From: Bacteroidota bacterium
GTDB taxonomy: Bacteria; Bacteroidota; Bacteroidia; Chitinophagales; Chitinophagaceae
NCBI GenBank assembly: GCA_028876495.1
Contig: JAGWRO010000040.1
Location: forward strand, 62,001 to 126,000
Length of the DNA: 64,000 nt
Reading direction: 5' to 3'
In this document: in pieces, positions 17,716-24,997 of the stretch
Layout of the letters: each line of letters opens with the position of its first letter
How positions within the stretch are numbered: the stretch's first letter is position 1
The notes under the pieces: generated by a model
Databases searched by the model: none
What the model was told of the DNA's origin: nothing
The model's input: only the letters and a program-made list of their open reading frames with translations
Position numbers and translations under genes: made by a program

Positions 17716-19155
17716 CTAGCAGGGAATTATAATTTTTAACTTACATCCGTTACCAGTTTTTGAAATAATATCAAGCTTTCCTGAGTAAAATTCAACCCGG
17801 CTGCTGATGTTTTGTAGGCCGATTCCTTTTGATCTTTCTTTGGTATCAAAACCAATTCCATCATCGCTTATCGTTAAAATAAGCTCAGTTCCTTTCGTTT
17901 TTAGCTCAATGGTTGCCTTTTTTGCTTCTGAATGTTTGAGAATATTATTGATTTGTTCCTGAACTACTCGGTAGATCATCAGTTCTTTTTTGCTGCCAAT
18001 GATCTTTCCTTCTTCTATTTCATAATCCAGTTTTATTTGTAATGAGGGAGTTTTGTTTACCTCATCTGCAAGATCGTTGAGCGCTTGCTTCAATGTAATA
18101 TTTCCCAGCGAGGGAGATACAAGCGATTTTGATAATTTCCTTATTTCTTCAATTGCGTCATTCACGTATTCTGACGCTTTTGCCAGTAATTCGTCCCTAT
18201 CATTTTCGTTAGATCTCATCATGCTATGATAGAGTTTGACTGTAGCCAATATCTGGTTGATATTGTCATGTAATTCTTTACCTATTTCATTTCTTTCTTT
18301 TTCCTGGGCAAGTATCGTTGTTTCGGTTATAATTTTTTGTTGATTCAACTGTTGTTTAGCAAGTTCTTTCTCCAGTTTTTTTCTTTCGGTAACATCGGTT
18401 GTAGAACCAAACATGCGTGTGGCTTTTCCTGAATTACTGAACAAAAGATAACCGCGGCTAAACACCTCTTTATAGGAATCATCTGCAGCTTTGAAGCGGT
18501 ATTCATCCTGCCAGTTTTTGAGCTGATTTTTTAAATGGTAGTTAAGATTTTTTATCACACGTTCATTGTCTTCAGGATGAATCCATTTTTTCCAGATATC
18601 AAAATTAAAAAGCAGGTTTTCTTCTGAATAACCAAAAGTGCGGATGATTCCTTCGCCCCATTGCCCGATATTATTTTCAAAATTCAGATCCCAGGTTGTA
18701 TCCAGCGTGGCTTTGTTGATGAGTTTAAAACGTTCATTGCTTAAATGCAAATTTTCCAGGATCTTTTTTCTCTCAATGCTATGTTGAATGGTTTTAGCTA
18801 ATAATTTTTCATCAAAATCGCCTTTTACCAAATAATCCTGGGCACCCAGAGTTATGGACTCAGAGGCAGTTTCTTCTCCCGAAAGGCCGGTTAAACAGAT
18901 AATAGCCGTTTTAGGTAAAAGACGGTCCATTGTAATAATAGAATCTACCCCGCTACTATCAGGCAAAGAAAGATTGAGCAATACCACATCAAAAGTAATA
19001 TTAGCGATAAGAGTGGTAACGGCTTCCATATTTACCGCATGAATAATCTTTTTTACCGGCAGCCGCATTCTCTGCAGGAGTTCTTTTAGAATAAGATAAT
19101 CACCGGCATTATCTTCTATAATTAATATGGTAATTGGATTATTGGCAATCATCAT
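17716..19155 (-). CDS. Receiver-PAS-histidine kinase hybrid with a non-phosphorylatable receiver
   Basis: A 479-residue soluble signalling protein with three parts. Residues 8-125 are a receiver domain with Glu14-Asp15, Thr89 and Lys111, but the phospho-acceptor position is Asn61 (VVLLNLSLPD, codon AAT). Residues 140-265 are a PAS domain followed by a PAC-type segment (YKEVFSRGYLLFSNSG). The C-terminus is a NarL/LuxR-type kinase: the HisKA_3 helix with its His in IGKELHDNINQ and an ATPase domain with LTISDDGIGF and KGIGLQNISSR. It has no membrane segment. Such kinases phosphorylate LuxR-type regulators; the partner is not adjacent, and 268-909 is one candidate. The substituted receiver may act as a constitutive dimerisation or docking module. 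Confidence 0.9.
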   Translation of the reverse strand: MMIANNPITILIIEDNAGDYLILKELLQRMRLPVKKIIHAVNMEAVTTLIANITFDVVLLNLSLPDSSGVDSIITMDRLLPKTAIICLTGLSGEETASESITLGAQDYLVKGDFDEKLLAKTIQHSIERKKILENLHLSNERFKLINKATLDTTWDLNFENNIGQWGEGIIRTFGYSEENLLFNFDIWKKWIHPEDNERVIKNLNYHLKNQLKNWQDEYRFKAADDSYKEVFSRGYLLFSNSGKATRMFGSTTDVTERKKLEKELAKQQLNQQKIITETTILAQEKERNEIGKELHDNINQILATVKLYHSMMRSNENDRDELLAKASEYVNDAIEEIRKLSKSLVSPSLGNITLKQALNDLADEVNKTPSLQIKLDYEIEEGKIIGSKKELMIYRVVQEQINNILKHSEAKKATIELKTKGTELILTISDDGIGFDTKERSKGIGLQNISSRVEFYSGKLDIISKTGNGCKLKIIIPC

Positions 19156-19327
19156 TCGTCCGTAATTTTCTGTAATCCCGCAATGTTAATCCAGAAATCT
19201 TTGTTCGAGCGCATTAATTCTTTAATTTTTAAAAAAAATTACAGGGCTGGTAATTATAGAATTTGCATGGTGCGGGAGCATACAAAAAACTATTTTTTTC
19301 CAACCGGGTAGAAGATCGGCCAATTTA

Positions 19328-19360
19328 TAGTAAACAAACAGATATTAGAAATTTTTATTT
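19328..19360 (-). repeat. 33-bp intergenic element, copy 4
   Basis: Read on the minus strand it begins AAATAAAAATT and ends TGTTTACTA. It lies in the divergent gap before the DUF1080 gene. Confidence 0.7.
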
Positions 19361-19392
19361 TGAAATTTAGGTGCAAAAGGCCCTAAAAATTG

Positions 19393-19446
19393 AGTGCCTC
19401 TGTAGAAACAGAGGCACTTTACCAAAACTAACTGCTTATGAGTTAG
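19393..19446 (+). promoter_or_regulatory. Tandem hairpins in the DUF1080 upstream region
   Basis: The first hairpin has a perfect 11-bp stem (AGTGCCTCTGT at 19393-19403, ACAGAGGCACT at 19408-19418) with a 4-base loop. Ten bases on, CTAACT (19428-19433) pairs with AGTTAG (19441-19446). There is no T run of terminator length after either. They lie 150-200 bases before the DUF1080 start and could be a leader RNA structure or an attenuator. Confidence 0.5.
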
Positions 19447-19596
19447 CGATAAAATTAATTCTTTTTTTGATAGTAATATAATTTCTTCTCAGATTTTTAC
19501 TGATTTATTGCAATTTGAAATATTTTACCTTCTTAAAAACAGATTATATTTAAGAATTTTGAGTAATTTGAACAAAATTTAAATCTAAATAAACTC

Positions 19597-20574
19597 ATGA
19601 AAAAAAATGCTATCCTTATCAAAAAACAAAGGCTTTGTTACGTTTTACTCTCTTTGTTTTTACTATGTTCGTTCGCTGCTAAAGCCAATCATTTACCAAA
19701 CGGGGAATCTGATTCGCTGGCCATACAGGGCAGGTGGGACCTTACGGTTGATATAGGAGGGAAAATGTATCCTTCCTGGCTTGAAATTCATCATTCAGGT
19801 TTGAAAATGCTGGTAGGAAGATTTGTGGGTACCGGAGGAAGTGCGCGGCCAATTTCAAGAATTTATTTAGAGAATGGAAAAATGAGTTTTTCGATTCCTC
19901 CACAATGGGAAGCAGAACCCAATGATCTTAAAGTGGAAGGAACTTTGCAGGGCGATAACCTAACAGGCACTATGACCATGCCAGATGGAAAAACCTATAA
20001 TTGGACAGGCAAAAGAGCACCCCTGCTTCACCGCGATAAAGAACCCGATTGGGATACACCTATTAAACTTTTTGATGGACAAACCATGAAACAATGGCAC
20101 GCCACCGGACCAAACCAATGGATTGTTGAAAACGGAATGTTACGTAGCCCCCATTCAGGCTCTAACCTGGTTTCCAACCGTACCTTCAGAGATTTTAAAT
20201 TACATATTGAATTTCGCTATCCCAAAGAAAGCAACAGCGGCGTGTATTTGCGGGGAAGATATGAAGTGCAGGTGATAGACAGCAAAGGTATGGAACCTTC
20301 CAGCGTATTGCTTGGAGGTATCTATGGATTTTTAGCTCCAAGCGAAATGGTGGCTAAAGCTGCCGGGGAGTGGCAATCTTATGATATTACGCTGATTGGA
20401 AGAATGGTAACGGTTTACGTAAATGGAAAAAAAGTGATTTGCAACGAAGAGATTCCAGGTATTACCGGCGGGGCGCTCGATAGTGATGAAGGCGCTCCCG
20501 GCCCCATTTATTTACAGGGCGACCATGGGCCAATCGATTACAGGAATATAATTATTACTCCGGCAAAAGAATAA
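19597..20574 (+). CDS. Secreted DUF1080 (3-keto-disaccharide hydrolase-like) protein
   Basis: A 325-residue exported protein with a signal peptide ending near SFAAKA. Residues about 45-145 form a beta-rich lipocalin-like domain (GRWDLTVDIGGKMYPSWLE). Residues about 155-325 are a DUF1080 concanavalin-like beta-sandwich (IKLFDGQTMKQWHA, FKLHIEFRYPKESNSGVYLRG, PIYLQGDHGPIDYRNI). DUF1080 members include hydrolases of 3-keto-glycosides, working with sugar 3-dehydrogenases; none of those is nearby, so the substrate is unknown. It appears monocistronic and faces a small membrane-protein gene end to end. Family membership is firm. Confidence 0.9.
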   Translation: MKKNAILIKKQRLCYVLLSLFLLCSFAAKANHLPNGESDSLAIQGRWDLTVDIGGKMYPSWLEIHHSGLKMLVGRFVGTGGSARPISRIYLENGKMSFSIPPQWEAEPNDLKVEGTLQGDNLTGTMTMPDGKTYNWTGKRAPLLHRDKEPDWDTPIKLFDGQTMKQWHATGPNQWIVENGMLRSPHSGSNLVSNRTFRDFKLHIEFRYPKESNSGVYLRGRYEVQVIDSKGMEPSSVLLGGIYGFLAPSEMVAKAAGEWQSYDITLIGRMVTVYVNGKKVICNEEIPGITGGALDSDEGAPGPIYLQGDHGPIDYRNIIITPAKE

Positions 20575-20579
20575 AGTTT

Positions 20580-20780
20580 TTAACCTCTTAATAAGCTTGC
20601 TATCACCAGCGCAAGAACAATAGAAATTATCCCCATGACACGCATATAAATCATGTATTGTTTTGGGGATAATATTCTTTGTGCCACCGAAGTCTTTTTC
20701 CAAATTCCCCTTTTGTAAATATTAGGTCTTACTAAATAAATAAGGCCAAAAAGAATTAATATAATACTGGCTAATGGCAT
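20580..20780 (-). CDS. Small two-helix membrane protein
   Basis: A 66-residue protein with two transmembrane helices (LASIILILFGLIYLVRP near the start and VMGIISIVLALVIASLL near the end) joined by a basic cytoplasmic-type loop (YKRGIWKKTSVAQRILSPKQ). It lies end to end with the DUF1080 gene, 5 bases apart. I do not recognise a function, but composition and hydrophobic pattern are those of a real protein. Confidence 0.6.
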   Translation of the reverse strand: MPLASIILILFGLIYLVRPNIYKRGIWKKTSVAQRILSPKQYMIYMRVMGIISIVLALVIASLLRG

Positions 20781-20968
20781 TTTTAAAATTTCAAAATTAA
20801 CTGTTGCTCATTGAAAACAAAATTTTTCTTATCATGGGTACTTTTGGTGAAAGATTTTGCCTGCTTATCCTTATTTTTTGATAAATTTTGAGCAATTCTA
20901 AAAAGATTTTAAATTTAATTTTAATCGGATCGTCAATTTATTTCAATTAAACCATAATTTACAATAGA

Positions 20969-21586
20969 ATGAAACTAATATCACTTTTCAATGAAGCTCA
21001 CTTTGGAATAGCTGCCCTTAAAAAATGTAAGCACTATGCTTATAGTATACCCCTGTTATGCTTCTTCCTTTTATTTGCCAATTACAATTTTGCGCAAGTA
21101 TGGAAAGTAGGCGATAAGGTAGAAACAACGCAAGGTAAAAATCACCCGGCCACCATTCTGGCAGTAAGCAATGGGAATACTTACTACAAGGTACATTACG
21201 ATGATAATGGCTGGGCAGATGGATGGATTGAAGGATATTGGATCAAGGCTCGGAATGCAGACGCTATCAAAAATACTTTGGCAGCTGCCGGGCCAAGGGC
21301 AGGAAAATATACCATTTACGTGTACAATTCCGGTTACGGCGCTTATGATGGTTATTTTATTTTGAAGAGTGATGGTAATTATGAAGTGTATTTACCCGGT
21401 GGAACCAGCGCAGGAAAAGGTAACTACTCATTTGACAAAGCGAAGATGGTTGTAATATGGAAAAGTGGTCCCTTTGCCAATAAAGCATGGGATGGAACAC
21501 AAAAATTTGAAGTAGAACGAGGGGGTAAAACCAATATCATCAGGTTAAAACAAAATACAATCGGAACCAATAGCACTGATTCTTGA
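20969..21586 (+). CDS. Secreted protein with an Agenet/Tudor-like domain
   Basis: A 205-residue protein with an atypically long N-terminal region before the hydrophobic signal core (SIPLLCFFLLFANYNFAQ). The mature protein opens with VWKVGDKVETTQGKNHPATI and continues through YYKVHYDDNGWADGWIEGYW, the pattern of a small SH3-like barrel of the Agenet/Tudor type (VGDxVE, xPATIL, YxVHYD, W). Residues about 115-200 form a second beta-rich region (GKYTIYVYNSGYGAYDGYF) of unknown class. These barrels bind modified peptides in eukaryotes; in secreted bacterial proteins their role is unknown. The start could be later than 20969, as the basic, Cys-containing lead is long for a signal peptide. Confidence 0.75.
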   Translation: MKLISLFNEAHFGIAALKKCKHYAYSIPLLCFFLLFANYNFAQVWKVGDKVETTQGKNHPATILAVSNGNTYYKVHYDDNGWADGWIEGYWIKARNADAIKNTLAAAGPRAGKYTIYVYNSGYGAYDGYFILKSDGNYEVYLPGGTSAGKGNYSFDKAKMVVIWKSGPFANKAWDGTQKFEVERGGKTNIIRLKQNTIGTNSTDS

Positions 21587-21610
21587 TTCCCTGAGTATCG
21601 CTTTACTTTC

Positions 21611-21648
21611 TCACCAACAAATTTATAAACAGACTTTGCTGTTGGTGA
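21611..21648. terminator. Hairpin after the Agenet-like gene
   Basis: TCACCAACA (21611-21619) pairs perfectly with TGTTGGTGA (21640-21648) around a 20-base loop, 25 bases past the stop. It lacks a clear T run, so a role in 3'-end formation is uncertain. Confidence 0.4.
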
Positions 21649-21830
21649 ATGGGTTCTTTGTAATCCTTATGCACGAACAACAACAATGGAGGGAAGTCTA
21701 CCGGATTTGAATCCCAAATAAAAAATATTAAATAAAAGTTGGTATTCTAGGATTTGCTCTTTTAAATTTTTACTAGAGAAAGTCTGTTGCAAACGAGGAA
21801 TAGAAAAGATGCGCAAAGAATATTCAGGGA

Positions 21831-22478
21831 TTAAAGTACCATAAAAAGTGCTTCAGTCAATCTGTATGGCTTTGAATTTTCCTCGCATAAATTGTTAATT
21901 TCAGTTAATACTGAATGCAAGCCATTTTCAATATTTGAATAATCTATTTGTTGTTCCTGAACAGGAAAATTGTTCAAAAAAGAATTTACGTTTTGCAGCT
22001 CGTTACCAAATTCAGCTGATATAATTCCATGAACCATCATTAAATGTTTTCGTAATATTACAATATCTAAATAAGTGCGCGGAGCTTTATATTTTCCAAG
22101 TTTTTTAAAACTGAAATCATTTCCATCTATTCGAAAATTGTGGGCTACCATCTGATTTCTGTAAGATCGTAAATCCCCCCACTCGTCTAACCTTTTTAGC
22201 GCCGGTTTTGCTATTTTTCTTATCGTTTTAATTCTTTCATGAAAATCAAGTTCAGTATTAACTAAAATTTTTTTGTTATACTCGTCAAGATAAGAACAAA
22301 TATTCATTAGAATTGTATTATATAAAGTCTGATAGTGAGAGGTTTCTTTTGGAGTCCAATCATTTTGGCCCTTCCTATTATAACCAAAATCCATTATTTG
22401 CTCCATTAAATAACGAATATCCTGTTTATACCTTGAGAAAATGTATAAACTTTCATAAATTCTCATATAATTGAGCAT
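21831..22478 (-). CDS. HEPN-like helical protein of unknown function
   Basis: A 215-residue, largely helical soluble protein without a signal peptide. The segment RSYRNQMVAHNFR (about 104-116) contains Arg107-Asn108 and His113, an Rx5H arrangement with a polar residue after the Arg, as in the Rx4-6H motif of HEPN ribonuclease and nucleotide-binding domains. No nucleotidyltransferase (MNT) partner or other toxin-antitoxin gene is adjacent, so this is an orphan. The C-terminal 50 residues are acidic. Alternative: a domain from the broader AbiV/HEPN-like group with no nuclease activity. An ATG four codons in (22466) is also possible as start. Confidence 0.65.
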   Translation of the reverse strand: MLNYMRIYESLYIFSRYKQDIRYLMEQIMDFGYNRKGQNDWTPKETSHYQTLYNTILMNICSYLDEYNKKILVNTELDFHERIKTIRKIAKPALKRLDEWGDLRSYRNQMVAHNFRIDGNDFSFKKLGKYKAPRTYLDIVILRKHLMMVHGIISAEFGNELQNVNSFLNNFPVQEQQIDYSNIENGLHSVLTEINNLCEENSKPYRLTEALFMVL

Positions 22479-22512
22479 TAGTATAATCTAATCTTCACTT
22501 TTGTTCTAGCTT

Positions 22513-23559
22513 CTATTTCAAACTCGCCATATCAATCACAAACCTATACTTCACATCATTTTTTATCATGCGCTCAAAGGCTTCGTTAATGTCTTGCATT
22601 TTTATTACTTCTACATTGGCGGTAATATTTTTTTCGGCACAGAAATCAAGCATTTCCTGTGTTTCTTTTGTGCCCCCAATCATAGAACCAATGATTGACC
22701 TGCGATTTTTTATCAGCGCAAACGGGTTTACTTTCGGATTGTCTTTGGGTAAGCCAACCACCAATAATTTTCCGTTCAGGTCTAAAAGGTCGAGGTATTT
22801 TTCATAATCGTGGTCGGCGCTTATTGCATCAAGGATTACGTTAAAATTATCTTTCAGTTTTTTCATCGTTTCTTCATCGGTGCTCAGTTCAAAATGATGA
22901 GCGCCCAAATCAAGTGCGTCCTGTTTTTTGGAAGGAGAAGTACTTAACACGGTTACGTCCGCGTCCATGGCTAAGGCAAATTTTACCGCCATGTGTCCCA
23001 AACCCCCAAGCCCGGCGACAGCCACTTTATCTCCCGGTTGTACATTGGCATATTTCAGCGGCGAGTAAGTTGTAATGCCAGCACACAGCAAGGGTGCTAC
23101 GCCCGATAATTCCAGTTTATCAGAAATATGATATACCCATCTTTCGTCGGTAACAATTTGAGTACTATAACCACCTTGAGCGATGGTTACTTTGTCTCTT
23201 TCATAACCATTGTAGGTGCCGGTCATCCCTTCCACGCAATATTGTTCCATGTGGCTTACACACGGTTTACATTCGCGGCAGCTATCAACCATTACGCCCA
23301 CACCGGCTAAATCGCCTTCTTTAAATTTGGTAACCTTACTTCCCACTTTAAGAACCTTGCCTACAATTTCATGGCCTGGAACCATCGGGTACATAGAACC
23401 TCCCCATTCGTTTCTGGCCTGGTGTACATCAGAATGGCAAACACCGGAGAATAAAATATCTACCAGAACATCATGTTCTCTTAAATCTCTTCTTTCGAAT
23501 TCAAAGGGGGCTAGCGGAGAATCCGGCCCTTTAGTTGCAAAAGCTTTTACGGGTATCAT
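22513..23559 (-). CDS. Zinc-dependent NAD(P) alcohol dehydrogenase, cinnamyl-alcohol dehydrogenase type
   Basis: A 348-residue medium-chain dehydrogenase that interconverts alcohols and aldehydes. The catalytic zinc site is in FSGVCHSDVHQ with GHEIVGKV downstream; the structural zinc is held by cysteines in CRECKPCVSHMEQYC. The Rossmann motif is VAGLGGLGHMAVKFA. The fold and the GYSTQIVTDERWVYHI segment match the YahK/CAD group, which prefers NADPH and reduces various aldehydes. It stands between unrelated genes and may be a general detoxifying reductase. The substrate cannot be inferred from context. Confidence 0.93.
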   Translation of the reverse strand: MIPVKAFATKGPDSPLAPFEFERRDLREHDVLVDILFSGVCHSDVHQARNEWGGSMYPMVPGHEIVGKVLKVGSKVTKFKEGDLAGVGVMVDSCRECKPCVSHMEQYCVEGMTGTYNGYERDKVTIAQGGYSTQIVTDERWVYHISDKLELSGVAPLLCAGITTYSPLKYANVQPGDKVAVAGLGGLGHMAVKFALAMDADVTVLSTSPSKKQDALDLGAHHFELSTDEETMKKLKDNFNVILDAISADHDYEKYLDLLDLNGKLLVVGLPKDNPKVNPFALIKNRRSIIGSMIGGTKETQEMLDFCAEKNITANVEVIKMQDINEAFERMIKNDVKYRFVIDMASLK

Positions 23560-23602
23560 TGATTTTTATTTTTTTGTTGCCCAAAAGTATTAAACTTAGT
23601 GC

Positions 23603-24712
23603 TTATACCCTGAGGAACACTTTCTTTTTGTACATAAAATAGAGGAAAACCCATTTCACCAATACAATGCAAATAGCCATTACTACTATATTAAATGGAT
23701 TGCCTGTCAATTGCCCGAGCCAACCAAAAAATGCGTTGGTGCTGTATTCCCAGTTGAGGAACCTGTTGGACATATAAATGAGAATGGAATTCATCCCGAT
23801 GACTTTAAAGAAAAATGCCCAGCTTTTGTAATCCAGCACATCAATGATATAATAAAACAATGAAAGAAGCAGCAAACTTATTCCTCCCACATTTAAAACA
23901 AACGAACTGGTCCATAGGTTTTTATTAATGGGGAAATCGAAGTTCCAGATAAGCGCGGCTGCAATCAAAATAACTCCTGAAAGTGCCATCCAACGGGCTT
24001 TCCTTTCTTTGCTCATCGTGCCATTCTTTAAAAGTTGCCCGGTTAATATTCCCAACAAACCCGTAGCTATTGCCGGAATAGTAGACATAATTCCTTCGGG
24101 ATCATGAATGCCGAGGTAAAGCCTGCCGGGTAAAAACATGCGGTCAACATAGGAAGCAAAATTTCCCTGCATTGTCAGGTCGCCGGGAGGAAACCCGGGT
24201 GCGGAAGTAAATTTAAACATCAGCCAATAACCGATAAGGATTCCGAAAAACCAGAACATCTGTGCCCGCTGTTTGGAGTAGATATAAATGATATTGGCAA
24301 ACATATAGGCCAAACCGATTCTCCCCAAAACACTCGCAAAACGAATTTTGGAAATGGGTTCTATTACCAACCCGTTGTTATAAATAATACCCAGGATGAC
24401 GAGGATCAACCCTCTTTTAACCACCCGCCATAAAACCTGTTGTTTGGTTTTACCTTTTTCCAGTTCGCGGCCAACAGAATAAGGAGTTGCTACGCCTGCG
24501 ATAAAAAGGAAAAGCGGGAATATCAAATCGTAAAAGTGAAAACCATTCCATGCGGGATGGGTAAATTGGTTAGCAATAGTTTGCCAGAAAGGAGAGCCGG
24601 TTGCTTTGGCTGTGCTGTGAAGAATTTCATCGGCGCCCATGATCCAGAGCATGTCGAAGCCGCGCAATGCATCGAGCGAATAAAGTCTTTGCTGAGTTAA
24701 GGTCTCTGCCAT
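23603..24712 (-). CDS. Multipass membrane acyltransferase-like protein (DUF5009/COG4299)
   Basis: A 369-residue protein with about ten transmembrane helices, opening with RLYSLDALRGFDMLWIMGADE, the signature of the heparan-alpha-glucosaminide N-acetyltransferase-like family in bacteria. These proteins are thought to move acyl groups from cytoplasmic acyl-CoA to sugars across the membrane; the bacterial substrates are mostly unknown. I placed the start at the ATG at 24712, because this gives the usual short cytoplasmic lead (MAETLTQQRLYSLD) before the first helix. The in-frame ATG at 24988 would add 92 residues, pass through the 33-bp element at 24856-24888, and nearly meet the divergent DPP gene. 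Confidence 0.85.
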   Translation of the reverse strand: MAETLTQQRLYSLDALRGFDMLWIMGADEILHSTAKATGSPFWQTIANQFTHPAWNGFHFYDLIFPLFLFIAGVATPYSVGRELEKGKTKQQVLWRVVKRGLILVILGIIYNNGLVIEPISKIRFASVLGRIGLAYMFANIIYIYSKQRAQMFWFFGILIGYWLMFKFTSAPGFPPGDLTMQGNFASYVDRMFLPGRLYLGIHDPEGIMSTIPAIATGLLGILTGQLLKNGTMSKERKARWMALSGVILIAAALIWNFDFPINKNLWTSSFVLNVGGISLLLLSLFYYIIDVLDYKSWAFFFKVIGMNSILIYMSNRFLNWEYSTNAFFGWLGQLTGNPFNIVVMAICIVLVKWVFLYFMYKKKVFLRV

Positions 24713-24855
24713 AATAGTTATTGGTTTTAAAGTGTGTGTTAGCCAGTTTTTAATACCAATTAGTATCTTAAACTGAAATAGGAAGAAAGCAATACGAAGG
24801 ATTAAAGATAATAGATTAGAGATACGTAAGAAAAAATATTTTTTACGATAAGACA

Positions 24856-24888
24856 AAATAAAAATCGGTACAATAAGTTGATTTACTG
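24856..24888 (+). repeat. 33-bp intergenic element, copy 5
   Basis: It begins AAATAAAAATC and ends GATTTACTG. It lies in the divergent gap between the acyltransferase-like gene and the DPP-IV gene. Confidence 0.75.
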
Positions 24889-24923
24889 TAAGCTGTAAAT
24901 GGTTTTTTAAGAAAATAACAAGG

Positions 24924-24952
24924 TTGCATATTACATAAAATCGTTTAATTTG
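24924..24952 (+). promoter_or_regulatory. Possible promoter of the DPP-IV gene
   Basis: TTG at 24924-24926 and TTAATTTG at 24945-24952 approximate the Bacteroidetes promoter, one base off the TAnnTTTG box, 45 bases before the start codon. Confidence 0.4.
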
Positions 24953-24997
24953 CAACTCACTTTCCTGCTTTACAATTCTTAGACCCACACTATCAAT

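Larger units (their letters stand above)
19156..19596. other. 441-base divergent intergenic region
   Basis: This gap between the divergent kinase and DUF1080 genes holds one copy of the 33-bp element (19328-19360) and two consecutive hairpins (19393-19446). No further open reading frame with coding character is visible. The last 120 bases are AT-rich and should contain the DUF1080 promoter, but no exact TAnnTTTG box was found. Confidence 0.6.

Noticed and set aside
21695-21720. A tRNA T-arm-like sequence (GGATTTGAATCCC region)
   Set aside because: On either strand the 5-bp T stem does not pair correctly and no acceptor, D or anticodon arms are found around it.
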